Source of the DNA: Candidatus Saccharimonadota bacterium
GTDB lineage: Bacteria; Patescibacteriota; Saccharimonadia; Saccharimonadales; Saccharimonadaceae
Assembly (NCBI GenBank): GCA_026395405.1
Contig: JAPLYU010000001.1
Coordinates: 378,696-442,695 of the forward strand
Reading direction: 5' to 3'
DNA length: 64,000 nucleotides
The position numbers and the translations under genes were made by a program. This document shows, piece by piece, positions 1-8,054 of the stretch. Numbering within the stretch: the stretch's first letter is position 1; every line of letters begins with the position of its first letter. Under the pieces are notes generated by a model. The model made no database searches. It worked only from the letters and a program-made list of their open reading frames with translations, and was not told the DNA's origin.

Positions 1-412
1 TAAAATTATCGATAAGGAATTTAACAGATTTGTATCCGCCGTTTTGTTCCAACATATGACGCCCCAAATGAGACAACATTAATATATTTTTCGAGCTGTC
101 ATAAATAACCGCACCTATGCAATCGGCAATCGGCAAGAACAATGCATGGTTAATGTTTTTTGTGACCAAGGCATCTGACGTTACAACACTGCCATCAATC
201 ATTCCCGCGCCCATTTGACTGGAATCAACAACTTCGTATCTACAATAATCGCTTCCTTCGTATATTGTGTTGATGCGGGTTGCTTGATTTATATCGATTC
301 CGTTTTTTCCAAGAAATTTTTTACGATTATTAATCACTTCAGGATTAGTTTTATCAGATTTTATTAACATATTTCCATCACTAACTTTCGAAATCGCAAC
401 TATAATCGCCAT
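1..412 (-). CDS. Laccase-domain (DUF152/YfiH) protein, 3' part outside window
   Basis: My own translation from ATG at 412 runs leftward off the window (about 137 residues visible). It contains PIADC followed by a hydrophobic strand with YD, then SHLG, the order of the Cys and His ligands in the YfiH/PgeF (LACC1-like) multicopper-oxidoreductase-fold family. Family members have been assigned purine nucleoside phosphorylase activity or a role in peptidoglycan quality control; which applies here cannot be told. The usual HAGWRG is altered to SHLGRH. The start lies 3 nt after the stop of the upstream Rel gene, so the two are probably co-transcribed. The C-terminal part, with any remaining ligands, is missing. 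Confidence 0.65.
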   Translation of the reverse strand, partial: MAIIVAISKVSDGNMLIKSDKTNPEVINNRKKFLGKNGIDINQATRINTIYEGSDYCRYEVVDSSQMGAGMIDGSVVTSDALVTKNINHALFLPIADCIGAVIYDSSKNILMLSHLGRHMLEQNGGYKSVKFLIDNF

Positions 413-415
413 TGT

Positions 416-1936
416 TTAATAAGTCTTTCTACGCAGAATGCTGGTGGCTGTGCTAATCATTCCAGCGACACTTGATTGTCTAAGCTGAGCTTGAAGCTTA
501 TTTTTGGCGTGAGTTGTTGTAACTAGTTGACGCCAAGATTGCTTCGGTTGGGATGTCTTTTTAGTCACAACCTCGACAATATCGCCGTTTTGAAGTGGTT
601 TGTCAAAAGCATGAATTTTCCCGTTGACCCTAAAACTATATGCACTTCGTCCGACGTCACTGTGCACTAAGTATGCAAAATCAAGAGGTAGCGCACCCTC
701 TGGTAAATCATAAATGTCACCCTTTGGGGAATGAACAAAAATTCGGTCGCCAAATAGGTCTATATATAACTGGTCTTTGGATATTTCTTCACCTTCTTTT
801 AATTTTCCAACTACCTCCTGAAGTTCCGAAATCCACTGAAGGTTTGTTGGTAGCGAGGTATTACGATTTTCAATGTATGCTTTGGTAATTTTCTGGTCAT
901 GGTAATGAAAGCTGGCCGCTAGTCCGCGTTCAGCAAATTCATGCATTTTCTGTGTTCGTATTTGGAATTCAACTATCTGCTCAGCTGGTGTGATAACGGT
1001 AGTATGTAGGCTTTGGTAGCCATTAGGTTTTGGTGTAGAAATATAGTCTTTGATTCGGCTAACCATTGGTTTATATAATCCATGCAAAATTCCCAACACA
1101 ACATAACACTCTTCCTTTTTTTCAACGACTACCCGCAGCGCCATCAGGTCGTAGATATCATCAATATTACCATCAACTTTCGCTAACTTTTTATGTAAAC
1201 TGTAGATGCTTTTAACGCGGCCATTTATATCGGCATTGATACTGTGTTGTTTTAGAGCATTATCGACTTCGGTTCGTATTTTTCCAAGTTTTCGGGTACT
1301 TTTACCCAATCGTTTTTTCATCATAATTTTCATTTTTTTATATTCAATTGGGTCGAGGTAGCTGAACGCAAGTTCTTCGATTTGCATCCGAACGCGACCC
1401 ATACCTAATTTATCAGCCATCGGACCGAAAACCTCCAACGATTCTCTGGCAATCTTTTTTTGTTTTTCAACAGGTAAATATTTTAACGTTGATAAGTTAT
1501 GCAGCCTGTCGGCAAGTTTTACAATTATAACTCTGACATCTTGGCCGATGGCAATTAACAGTTTCGACAAGTTGTCTTTAGTTTTTGGCAGGTAGGTCTC
1601 GTACTTTTTCATCTCGGCGCTAGCTTGGGAGACCTTGGTGACGCCATCAACCAGGATGGCGACGTCGTGCCCAAACAAACTTTCTATTTGAGCAAGTTCC
1701 ACACCAGCATCCTCAACAGTATCATGCAAAACTCCGGCAATCGCGCTATCAATATCCATACCCCAGGAAATTAAAGTGTCTGCGGTAATAATAGGGTGAA
1801 TGATATAAGGCTCGCCACTAAGCCGTTTTTGTCCCGCGTGTGCAGTCGACGCAAACGTTATTGCACGTTCAAGTTTTTTGACTTGGTCCTCGTCATAGCA
1901 TTGCTTGGCGTGATCGATTAACTCACCTTTTTTCAT
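416..1936 (-). CDS. rel: Rel/SpoT-family (p)ppGpp synthetase/hydrolase, short form
   Basis: Bifunctional alarmone enzyme: synthesises (p)ppGpp from ATP and GTP/GDP and hydrolyses it. The HD hydrolase domain spans about residues 25-185 (His47, the His71-Asp72 pair, VKLADRLHNL). The synthetase domain spans about 225-345 (RVKSIYSLHKK, YQSLHTTV, EFQIRT). A TGS domain follows at about 390-455 (FVHSPKGDIYDLPEGA). The protein ends soon after TGS at 506 residues, whereas classical RelA/SpoT are about 700-740 with helical, zinc-finger and ACT regions. The HD residues look intact, so hydrolase activity is expected. Followed 3 nt later by the laccase-domain gene. Confidence 0.93.
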   Translation of the reverse strand: MKKGELIDHAKQCYDEDQVKKLERAITFASTAHAGQKRLSGEPYIIHPIITADTLISWGMDIDSAIAGVLHDTVEDAGVELAQIESLFGHDVAILVDGVTKVSQASAEMKKYETYLPKTKDNLSKLLIAIGQDVRVIIVKLADRLHNLSTLKYLPVEKQKKIARESLEVFGPMADKLGMGRVRMQIEELAFSYLDPIEYKKMKIMMKKRLGKSTRKLGKIRTEVDNALKQHSINADINGRVKSIYSLHKKLAKVDGNIDDIYDLMALRVVVEKKEECYVVLGILHGLYKPMVSRIKDYISTPKPNGYQSLHTTVITPAEQIVEFQIRTQKMHEFAERGLAASFHYHDQKITKAYIENRNTSLPTNLQWISELQEVVGKLKEGEEISKDQLYIDLFGDRIFVHSPKGDIYDLPEGALPLDFAYLVHSDVGRSAYSFRVNGKIHAFDKPLQNGDIVEVVTKKTSQPKQSWRQLVTTTHAKNKLQAQLRQSSVAGMISTATSILRRKTY

Positions 1937-1994
1937 ATACTTAATTATACTGTATTTTCGTGATAAACAGCTTGATAAACGACCATATAACGCT

Positions 1995-2000
1995 TATACT
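1995..2000 (+). promoter_or_regulatory. -10 box of the sugar-phosphate operon (leaderless)
   Basis: TATACT ends 7 nt before the ATG at 2008, so transcription would begin at or next to the start codon. No Shine-Dalgarno is present. This decides the start of rpiB over the more upstream in-frame codon at 1960. Confidence 0.6.
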
Positions 2001-2007
2001 TTATACT

Positions 2008-2457
2008 ATGAAGATATATCTTGGTAGCGACCACCAGGGCTTTCATTTGAAAAGCAAAGTTTTTGCATATTTAGCTAAACACAGTTATGATGTTGAGGAT
2101 GTGGGCGACCAAACCTTGGATCAAAATGACGATTTTCCAGAATTTGCAGCCGCCGCAGCACTACAAATAATTGGCAGTGACGACAAAGACCCTCGCGGCA
2201 TTTTATTATGTGGTGGCGGACAGGGCATGGCAATGGCTGCAAATAGATTCCATGGCATCAGGGCTAGTGTGATATGGGATGCGTTTGAGGCCAAAATGAC
2301 CAGAAATGATAACGACAGTAATATATTATGCTTGCCGTCACGGATTTTGGAGAATGATGACTCAGCGTGGGAGGGTATTATCGAGACTTGGCTGAGCACC
2401 CCATTTGCAGGAGCCGTACGTTTTAAACGTCGAAATGCTCAGATTGACGAGTTCTAA
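2008..2457 (+). CDS. rpiB: Ribose-5-phosphate isomerase B (RpiB/LacAB family)
   Basis: Interconverts ribose 5-phosphate and ribulose 5-phosphate. The 149-residue protein opens with MKIYLGSDHQGFHLK, the family phosphate-binding N-terminus, and has LLCGGGQGMAMAANR, matching the GTGxG-type signature with Cys as catalytic base. The open frame extends upstream to 1960, but those 16 residues resemble no RpiB and the -10 box lies inside them, so ATG 2008 is chosen. First gene of an operon with rpe, tkt, fba and a PfkB kinase; rpe begins directly after the stop codon. Confidence 0.88.
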   Translation: MKIYLGSDHQGFHLKSKVFAYLAKHSYDVEDVGDQTLDQNDDFPEFAAAAALQIIGSDDKDPRGILLCGGGQGMAMAANRFHGIRASVIWDAFEAKMTRNDNDSNILCLPSRILENDDSAWEGIIETWLSTPFAGAVRFKRRNAQIDEF

Positions 2458-3102
2458 ATGAGCATAATCGCACCGTGTATCACCGTAGAAACCGAGGACC
2501 AGTATAAGGCGGTCGTTGAAAAATACTCTGCTTTTGCTCAGCGTGTCCAAGTTGATATTAGTGATGGTGAATTCGCACCGGTTTTTTTAGTTGGTCCTGA
2601 CAAGATATGGTGGCCGGCCGAGTGGATTATTGATATTCACGCCATGGTCGCACACCCGTTGGATTATATTAATCAACTAATCGCATTAAAGCCTCATCTT
2701 ATAATTTTCCATGTTGAAACAGACGTGGATTTATTGCCGCTAATAGAAAAGATAAAAAAATATGGGATAAAGGCGGGTGTTGCACTTTTAAAGCCTACCG
2801 TGCCCGAAACATTTGCAGATGTTATTAGGGCAGCTGATCATGTCTTGGTATTTTCTGGTGATTTAGGTCATTATGGCGGAACCGCCAGTTTGATGCAGTT
2901 AGAAAAAATCAGATTGATAAAAGCGATTAATCCAAATGTAGAAATCGGTTGGGACGGAGGCGTTAGCGTTGACAACGCCTTCACATTGCGTCAAGGTGGC
3001 GTTGACGTTTTGAACGTTGGTGGAGCCTTGGCTAACGCTGATGACCCCTCTAAAGTTTATGCTACAATGATACAAGAAATTAACAAACAAGGGGTTATAT
3101 AA
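2458..3102 (+). CDS. rpe: Ribulose-phosphate 3-epimerase-like protein
   Basis: Expected to interconvert ribulose 5-phosphate and xylulose 5-phosphate. At 214 residues the length fits a TIM-barrel epimerase. Visible signatures are QVDISDGEFAP near residue 32 (metal/catalytic Asp), DIHAMVAHP, HVETD, and the phosphate-binding end WDGGVSVDNAF with GGVDVLNVGGAL. The sequence is divergent: the usual P-L-M/D-V-H-L-M pattern is changed to IDIHAMV. It begins immediately after the rpiB stop and 4 nt before the transketolase gene, which supports a pentose-phosphate role. Confidence 0.82.
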   Translation: MSIIAPCITVETEDQYKAVVEKYSAFAQRVQVDISDGEFAPVFLVGPDKIWWPAEWIIDIHAMVAHPLDYINQLIALKPHLIIFHVETDVDLLPLIEKIKKYGIKAGVALLKPTVPETFADVIRAADHVLVFSGDLGHYGGTASLMQLEKIRLIKAINPNVEIGWDGGVSVDNAFTLRQGGVDVLNVGGALANADDPSKVYATMIQEINKQGVI

Positions 3103-3106
3103 CTGG

Positions 3107-3976
3107 ATGGGCAAACTGCTTGAAGTCGCTGATTTACAGAAAAAAGCGAATGATTTGCGCACTGACGTCATTTGTATGTTGGAAGCTGCGGGTAGCGGAC
3201 ACACTGCAGGCTCATTGGATTTAGCAGAAATAGTTACAGCGCTTTATTTTAATATTATGAAAATCGATCCGAAAAACCCATCATGGTCTGATCGAGATAT
3301 TTTTCTGTTAAGCAACGGACATACAGTCCCTATTCAATACGCAGCTATGGCTGAGGTCGGTTATTTTGATCGCGAAGAGTTAAAAACCTTACGAAAACTT
3401 GGTACCCGACTTCAAGGTCATCCGGAAAGGGTCAGACTACCTGGACTTGAAAACACTAGTGGTCCACTTGGGAGTGGGTTATCGCAAGCTGCGGGGTACG
3501 CCTATTCACTTCAATATCTTGACGATAACAAACACGGATTTGTCTATGTTGTCATGGGCGATGGGGAATTGGACGAAGGAAATATCTGGGAAGCAGCCAT
3601 GTTTGCCGGTAAATATAAACTTTCACAATTAGTCGCTTTTATTGACCGCAACAACATCCAAATTGACGGCTCGACCGAAAATGTCATGCCGCTCGAAGAT
3701 TTAAGGGGTAAGTGGGAATCGTTTGGCTGGCATGTCATCGAGATTGACGGCCATAATATCAAAAGTATTATCGATGCCGTTAACTTAACAAAAGCAATTA
3801 CAAACCGCCCATGTGTAATTATTGCCTATACGATTGCCGGCAAGGGTGTTGATTTTATGGAATATGATTTTAATTGGCATGGAAAAGCGCCAAATACCGA
3901 ACAGGCGGCAAAGGCTCTGCATGAACTTGGCGTTCTCGACGACATTTCGGTTCCAGGAGTAGAAAAAAATGAGTAA
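3107..3976 (+). CDS. Transketolase, N-terminal subunit (ThDP-binding)
   Basis: Thiamine-diphosphate half of a split transketolase that transfers two-carbon units between ketose and aldose phosphates. The ThDP motif is clear: GDGELDEGN with the closing NN (DRNN) about 24 residues later (roughly residues 150-183). SGHTAGSL near residue 31 and LSNGHT are also typical. At 289 residues it lacks the pyrimidine-binding and C-terminal domains, which are supplied by the next gene; the two overlap by 8 nt, favouring coupled translation of a heterotetramer. Confidence 0.92.
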   Translation: MGKLLEVADLQKKANDLRTDVICMLEAAGSGHTAGSLDLAEIVTALYFNIMKIDPKNPSWSDRDIFLLSNGHTVPIQYAAMAEVGYFDREELKTLRKLGTRLQGHPERVRLPGLENTSGPLGSGLSQAAGYAYSLQYLDDNKHGFVYVVMGDGELDEGNIWEAAMFAGKYKLSQLVAFIDRNNIQIDGSTENVMPLEDLRGKWESFGWHVIEIDGHNIKSIIDAVNLTKAITNRPCVIIAYTIAGKGVDFMEYDFNWHGKAPNTEQAAKALHELGVLDDISVPGVEKNE

Positions 3977-4967
3977 TTATCAACTTAACCCCGAATTATT
4001 TAGTGATAATGTAGCGATGGAGCCGATTCGCGCCGGATTCGGAAAGGGCCTAAAAGCTGTTGGTGAAATAAATGATAAAGTCGTGGCATTATGTGCAGAT
4101 CTTACGGACAGTACGCAAGTCGGGCTTTTCCGCGAATCTTTCCCTGAGCGATTTATTGAAATTGGCATTTCCGAGCAAAACTTAGTGACGGTTGCCAGTG
4201 GTCTGGCAATGGCGGGTAAAGTACCATTTGCTGTTGCATATGCCGCATTCAGTCCGGGCAGAAACTGGGAACAAATAAAAACGACAATCGCATTAAATGA
4301 CCAACCGGTAAAGGTAGTTGCTTCTCATGCTGGGATTAGCGTAGGTCCTGACGGAGCAACCCATCAGATGCTAGAAGATATCGCATTAATGCGTGTTTTG
4401 CCAAACATGATTGTTATCGTGCCAGGCGATAGTATTGAAGCTGAAAAAGCTACGCGGGCGATATCCGAAAACGGCAAACCGTGCTATCTTCGCCTAGCGC
4501 GTGAAAAAACACCGGTAATCAGCACAGTCGAGTCGCCATTTGAAATTGGCAAAGCCTATGTACTTCGAGACGGGACTGATATCAGTTTGATGGGCACCGG
4601 AGCAATGACGTATCAATTATTAGTTGCTGCAAATATCTTGGTAGAAAAAGGGATTAACGCTGAGGTCGTTCATGTGCCTACGGTAAAACCACTTGATAAC
4701 GATACCATTCTCGACAGCGCCAGGCGGACCGGTCGAGTGCTTACGGCCGAAGAAGCTCAGACTACTGGAGGATTCGGTGGTGCTGTTTCAGAACTTTTGG
4801 GTAATCACTTGCCAACGCCAATTATTCGAGTCGGAATGCAGGATAGATTTGGTGAAAGCGGTGCGCCTTTGGAATTATTCGACTATTTTGAAATGACTGG
4901 TGAGCATATAGCAAAAAAAGTCGAGGAATTCGTAAATAACAAACCTCAATACCATCGCGAACAGTGA
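3969..4967 (+). CDS. Transketolase, C-terminal subunit (pyrimidine-binding)
   Basis: Second half of the split transketolase. The pyrimidine-binding domain covers about residues 1-170 (CADLTDST, then ERFIEIGISEQNLV with the conserved ThDP-activating glutamate) and the transketolase C-terminal domain about 185-315 (ISLMGTGAMTY, TAEEAQTTGGFGGAVSE, RVGMQDRFGESG). The ATG lies within the last codons of the N-subunit. A class II aldolase follows 15 nt downstream behind an AAAGGA ribosome-binding site. Confidence 0.92.
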   Translation: MSNYQLNPELFSDNVAMEPIRAGFGKGLKAVGEINDKVVALCADLTDSTQVGLFRESFPERFIEIGISEQNLVTVASGLAMAGKVPFAVAYAAFSPGRNWEQIKTTIALNDQPVKVVASHAGISVGPDGATHQMLEDIALMRVLPNMIVIVPGDSIEAEKATRAISENGKPCYLRLAREKTPVISTVESPFEIGKAYVLRDGTDISLMGTGAMTYQLLVAANILVEKGINAEVVHVPTVKPLDNDTILDSARRTGRVLTAEEAQTTGGFGGAVSELLGNHLPTPIIRVGMQDRFGESGAPLELFDYFEMTGEHIAKKVEEFVNNKPQYHREQ

Positions 4968-4982
4968 AAGGAATACATTAAA

Positions 4983-5900
4983 ATGCCAATGTCATTAGAA
5001 CAAATACGTGAGAATAACGCGCGCGCCAGACAATTATTGCAAAGAACTCGCGATCAGCATTTTGCTGTCGGAGCTTTCAATATTGATAACCAAGAAACTC
5101 TCATCGCTATTGCCAAAGCTGCTAAAAAACTAAACTCACCGGTGATGGTTGAGCTTAGTAAGAACGAAGTTCAGTCTATGGGACTGCAAAATGTTCGCGA
5201 CATGGTCGATAACTATAAATCGCAGTATGGAATTGAGATGTATATTAACCTAGACCACAGTCCAACCGTGCAGGATTGCAAACAAGCAATTGATGCCGGG
5301 TATGAGTTTATACATATTGATATTAGTCAGGGTAACCACGATGCAACTGACGAGCAGATAATAAGTGGTACTCGTGAAGTGGTCGAATACGCCAAATACA
5401 CCGGTGCAGTAGTTGAGGGTGAACCGCATTATTTCGGTGGTTCGTCTGATGTTTTTAAAGAGGCTATCGATTACGAAGAAATTAAAAAAACATTCAGCAC
5501 ACCAGAGGGTTCGAAAGAGTTTATTGAAGCAACCGGGATTGATACTTTTGCAGCCGCTGTTGGTAATTTACATGGAAAATATCCTGTACCAAAAATCTTG
5601 GACTTAGAATTATTACAAAAAATTCGTGACGCAATTGACCCTGCGAAATTTATCAGTTTGCATGGCGGAAGCGATACTCCACTTCACTTCTTTGAAAGTG
5701 CAGCAGAAATCGGAGTTAGTAAAATTAACGTAAACACAGATCTACGTTTTGCTTTTAGGACAACAATGGACGAAGTGTTGGATGAAAACCCAGATCAATA
5801 CGCGGTTGTAAAGCTTATGCCGGAAGTTGAAAACGCCGTCCAGTCCGTCGTCGAAGAAAAAATCAGTGTATTTAATAGCGCAGGCAAGGCGGTTATTTAG
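4983..5900 (+). CDS. fba: Class II fructose-bisphosphate aldolase family protein
   Basis: Zinc-dependent aldolase, expected to cleave or form fructose 1,6-bisphosphate (a tagatose-bisphosphate role cannot be excluded). 305 residues. Visible: GAFNIDNQET near residue 30, the Zn-binding NLDHSPT (about 92-98), EGEPHYFGG, a second metal region GNLHGKYP, and SLHGGSD plus KINVNTDLR at the phosphate-binding end. Preceded by AAAGGA. The stop overlaps the start of the kinase gene. The context places it at the exit of the pentose pathway into lower glycolysis. Confidence 0.88.
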   Translation: MPMSLEQIRENNARARQLLQRTRDQHFAVGAFNIDNQETLIAIAKAAKKLNSPVMVELSKNEVQSMGLQNVRDMVDNYKSQYGIEMYINLDHSPTVQDCKQAIDAGYEFIHIDISQGNHDATDEQIISGTREVVEYAKYTGAVVEGEPHYFGGSSDVFKEAIDYEEIKKTFSTPEGSKEFIEATGIDTFAAAVGNLHGKYPVPKILDLELLQKIRDAIDPAKFISLHGGSDTPLHFFESAAEIGVSKINVNTDLRFAFRTTMDEVLDENPDQYAVVKLMPEVENAVQSVVEEKISVFNSAGKAVI

Positions 5901-6865
5901 TGGTAAAAATGCTGACAATCGGTGCGGCCGTTCAGGACATTTTTATGAGCCATTCGCCCGAATTCATGCCTTTTAATGATAAATATGACAAAAAAGTATT
6001 TCTAAAAATTGAATTTGGGTCAAAAAATGACGTAGACGATATCAATTTTAGTACCGGTGGGGGCGCAACTAATGCTGCGGTCACTTTTGCCAGACAAGGC
6101 CTGGAGGTTGAGTTTATGGGAACAATCGCTCGCGATACAGCCGGTCAAGCGGTGTTGACGGATTTGGATAATGAAGGGGTCGGAACTAAACACATCAGTT
6201 ACTCTGACAAATATCATACTGGGTATTCAACCGTTTTAATTGCACCAACCGGCGAAAGGACTTTTTTGACATATAGGGGCGCATCGACTCATTATGATAT
6301 TAAGAACTTTGATTTAAAAAAATCATCTGCCGATTGGATATACGTCAGCAGCATGGCCGGCGATATGGATATATTGGACAGCATTTTTTATCAGGCAAAA
6401 GAGCTTGGTAAACAAGTTTGCTATAATCCGGGAAAAGACGAACTAAAGCAAATTTCTAAACTTCGTTCACTCCTGGAGGATGTCGACGTTCTGCTGGTCA
6501 ATAAGGAAGAAGCCCAAATGATAGTCGATGGAGAAACCCTGGAAGAGCTTGTCCGAAAACTGTCTAATCGTGTCGGGGCCGTAATCGTCAGCGACGGCCA
6601 TAAAGGCGTTATGGCTAGCGATGGAAAAACAATTGTTCGTGCGGGTATGTATGAGGATGTGAAGGTTATTGACAGAACGGGTGCGGGTGATGCATTTGGA
6701 TCAGGCTTCCTTAGTCAATGGGCAACTGGAAAGTCACTAAAAGATTCAATTGTGTTCGCAAGCGCTAATTCCACGTCTGTTGTCACAAAAGTCGGAGCAA
6801 AAGCTGGTATATTACATAAAGGCGCTGCGCTGCACGCTATGCCACTTAGCGAGAAACCATTCTAA
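5900..6865 (+). CDS. PfkB-family carbohydrate/nucleoside kinase
   Basis: Ribokinase-fold sugar or nucleoside kinase of 321 residues. The PfkB signatures are present: STGGGATNAAVTFARQG (about residues 50-66) and the active-site DRTGAGDAFGSGFLSQW (about 253-269) with catalytic Asp and anion hole. Substrate is uncertain: ribose, adenosine or fructose 6-phosphate are all possible and the operon context does not decide. GTG at 5900 overlaps the aldolase TAG; ATG at 5909 is an alternative start. Confidence 0.87.
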   Translation: MVKMLTIGAAVQDIFMSHSPEFMPFNDKYDKKVFLKIEFGSKNDVDDINFSTGGGATNAAVTFARQGLEVEFMGTIARDTAGQAVLTDLDNEGVGTKHISYSDKYHTGYSTVLIAPTGERTFLTYRGASTHYDIKNFDLKKSSADWIYVSSMAGDMDILDSIFYQAKELGKQVCYNPGKDELKQISKLRSLLEDVDVLLVNKEEAQMIVDGETLEELVRKLSNRVGAVIVSDGHKGVMASDGKTIVRAGMYEDVKVIDRTGAGDAFGSGFLSQWATGKSLKDSIVFASANSTSVVTKVGAKAGILHKGAALHAMPLSEKPF

Positions 6866-6875
6866 GGAAAAAGTT

Positions 6876-7403
6876 ATGGCGAATTTATTACAAAAAGCAC
6901 TAAAAACTGACGAACCAATGTTTACTATTGGAATGAGGGCGCTAGAAAAGTCAACCGGAAATAGCGGCGTAGACACTAGGTTAATTGCCGATATCCACGA
7001 AAATGCCCATAAGGTTATGCGTACTCTCGGTCTAGACACAACCGATACTACTGGAAAAGAGCTTTATCATGCACTTATTGGAGCGGTCAGACGGAGTGAT
7101 ATCCAGCAGTTATTGTATGATACGGATTACGTTTTATATATTATAGGCGATGATGTTATATCCTTTAACTTGATTGACGTTATTGAAAATGCTCATCATG
7201 AACTGCACTTTGAATCAAGTATTATCAGTCATGGCCAACGTAGCCTCCGGGGCGAAATTATCGAAAGATACCTCTGCCACATACGCACGAACGAGACTAC
7301 AACACTTGAAATCGTTAAATCAATCGGCCTTCTTCCAGAATCTGACGCATGGTATAATAACGCTAAAGCTTACAAAAAACATACTACGGGGGTGGAAAAG
7401 TGA
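6876..7403 (+). CDS. Conserved-looking protein of unknown function in the sugar-phosphate operon
   Basis: 175 residues, not recognised. The open frame reaches back to 6750 inside the kinase gene, but ATG 6876 follows AAGGAAAAAG at a suitable distance and is chosen. Soluble, mixed helix/strand composition; His- and Asp-rich stretches such as ENAHKVMRTL and IENAHHELHF, with the region at about 80-110 strongly hydrophobic (DYVLYIIGDDVISFNLIDVI). Its stop overlaps the GTG of the SLOG gene, so it belongs to the same operon. No function is proposed. Confidence 0.75.
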   Translation: MANLLQKALKTDEPMFTIGMRALEKSTGNSGVDTRLIADIHENAHKVMRTLGLDTTDTTGKELYHALIGAVRRSDIQQLLYDTDYVLYIIGDDVISFNLIDVIENAHHELHFESSIISHGQRSLRGEIIERYLCHIRTNETTTLEIVKSIGLLPESDAWYNNAKAYKKHTTGVEK

Positions 7404-8020
7404 AATATCAAATTTGTGTATCAGGAGCAGCGTCGGGTAAGACTATCGAAGCATCTCATCAGCTTGCCTATGATTTAGGGGTCGCAATTGCCAAGTCTGG
7501 CAAAACACTACTCACCGGTGCAACTGTTGGGCTACCGTGGTTTGCAGCAAAGGGGGCATTTAGTGTCGCCAATCGAGCCGGTGTATCAGTTGGGTTTTCT
7601 CCTGCGAGTTCATTTCGTGAACACGTGACTGTCTATAAACTACCAACAGTAGAATTTGATTATCTTAACTTTACTGGAATGGCCTATGTTGGTCGAAATG
7701 TCCACCTAGTTCGCAGTAGTGACGCGTTAATTACTGTTGGAGGAAGAATCGGCAGTCTACACGAATTTGTAACCGCAATTGAAAGCCACAAAGTTATCGG
7801 CGTACTACTTGGAAGTGGTGGTCTAGCAGATTATATTCCGACCCTAATTCAAAATGTTGAAAGTAAAGGTTTGGACACAAAAGATATTATTTATGATACA
7901 GACCCGACTCGTTTAGTGTCTAAGGTTGTCAAAGAACTGGACATAAGATACGGTGATTTCAAACACGACGGAACAGACAATGCTATACATTCCAAAAATC
8001 GCGACGAAGATTTCGGCTAA
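7400..8020 (+). CDS. SLOG/LOG-like Rossmann protein (TIGR00725-type)
   Basis: 206 residues. An N-terminal Rossmann glycine region (CVSGAASG), a central RSSDALITVGGRIGSLHEF that matches the PGGxGTxxE region of lysine-decarboxylase-like (LOG) proteins in altered form, and a nucleotide-type binding fold overall. Relatives include cytokinin-activating LOG phosphoribohydrolases and SLOG sensors of nucleotide signals; either could apply. GTG 7400 overlaps the previous stop (GTGA). Last gene of the operon that starts at 2008. Confidence 0.7.
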   Translation: MKYQICVSGAASGKTIEASHQLAYDLGVAIAKSGKTLLTGATVGLPWFAAKGAFSVANRAGVSVGFSPASSFREHVTVYKLPTVEFDYLNFTGMAYVGRNVHLVRSSDALITVGGRIGSLHEFVTAIESHKVIGVLLGSGGLADYIPTLIQNVESKGLDTKDIIYDTDPTRLVSKVVKELDIRYGDFKHDGTDNAIHSKNRDEDFG

Positions 8021-8041
8021 GATTTCATCTTAAAAATAGTT

Positions 8042-8047
8042 TATAAT
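8042..8047 (+). promoter_or_regulatory. -10 box of uvrB (leaderless)
   Basis: Perfect TATAAT ending 7 nt before the uvrB ATG at 8055; no Shine-Dalgarno between them. Confidence 0.65.
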
Positions 8048-8054
8048 AGATTAG

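Noticed and set aside
640-888. 82-codon plus-strand open frame inside rel
   Set aside because: Antisense to the conserved TGS/synthetase coding region, with no ribosome-binding site; a shadow of the real gene. The many similar antisense frames over dnaE, pepN, the penicillin-binding protein, hisS and rpoB were rejected for the same reason.
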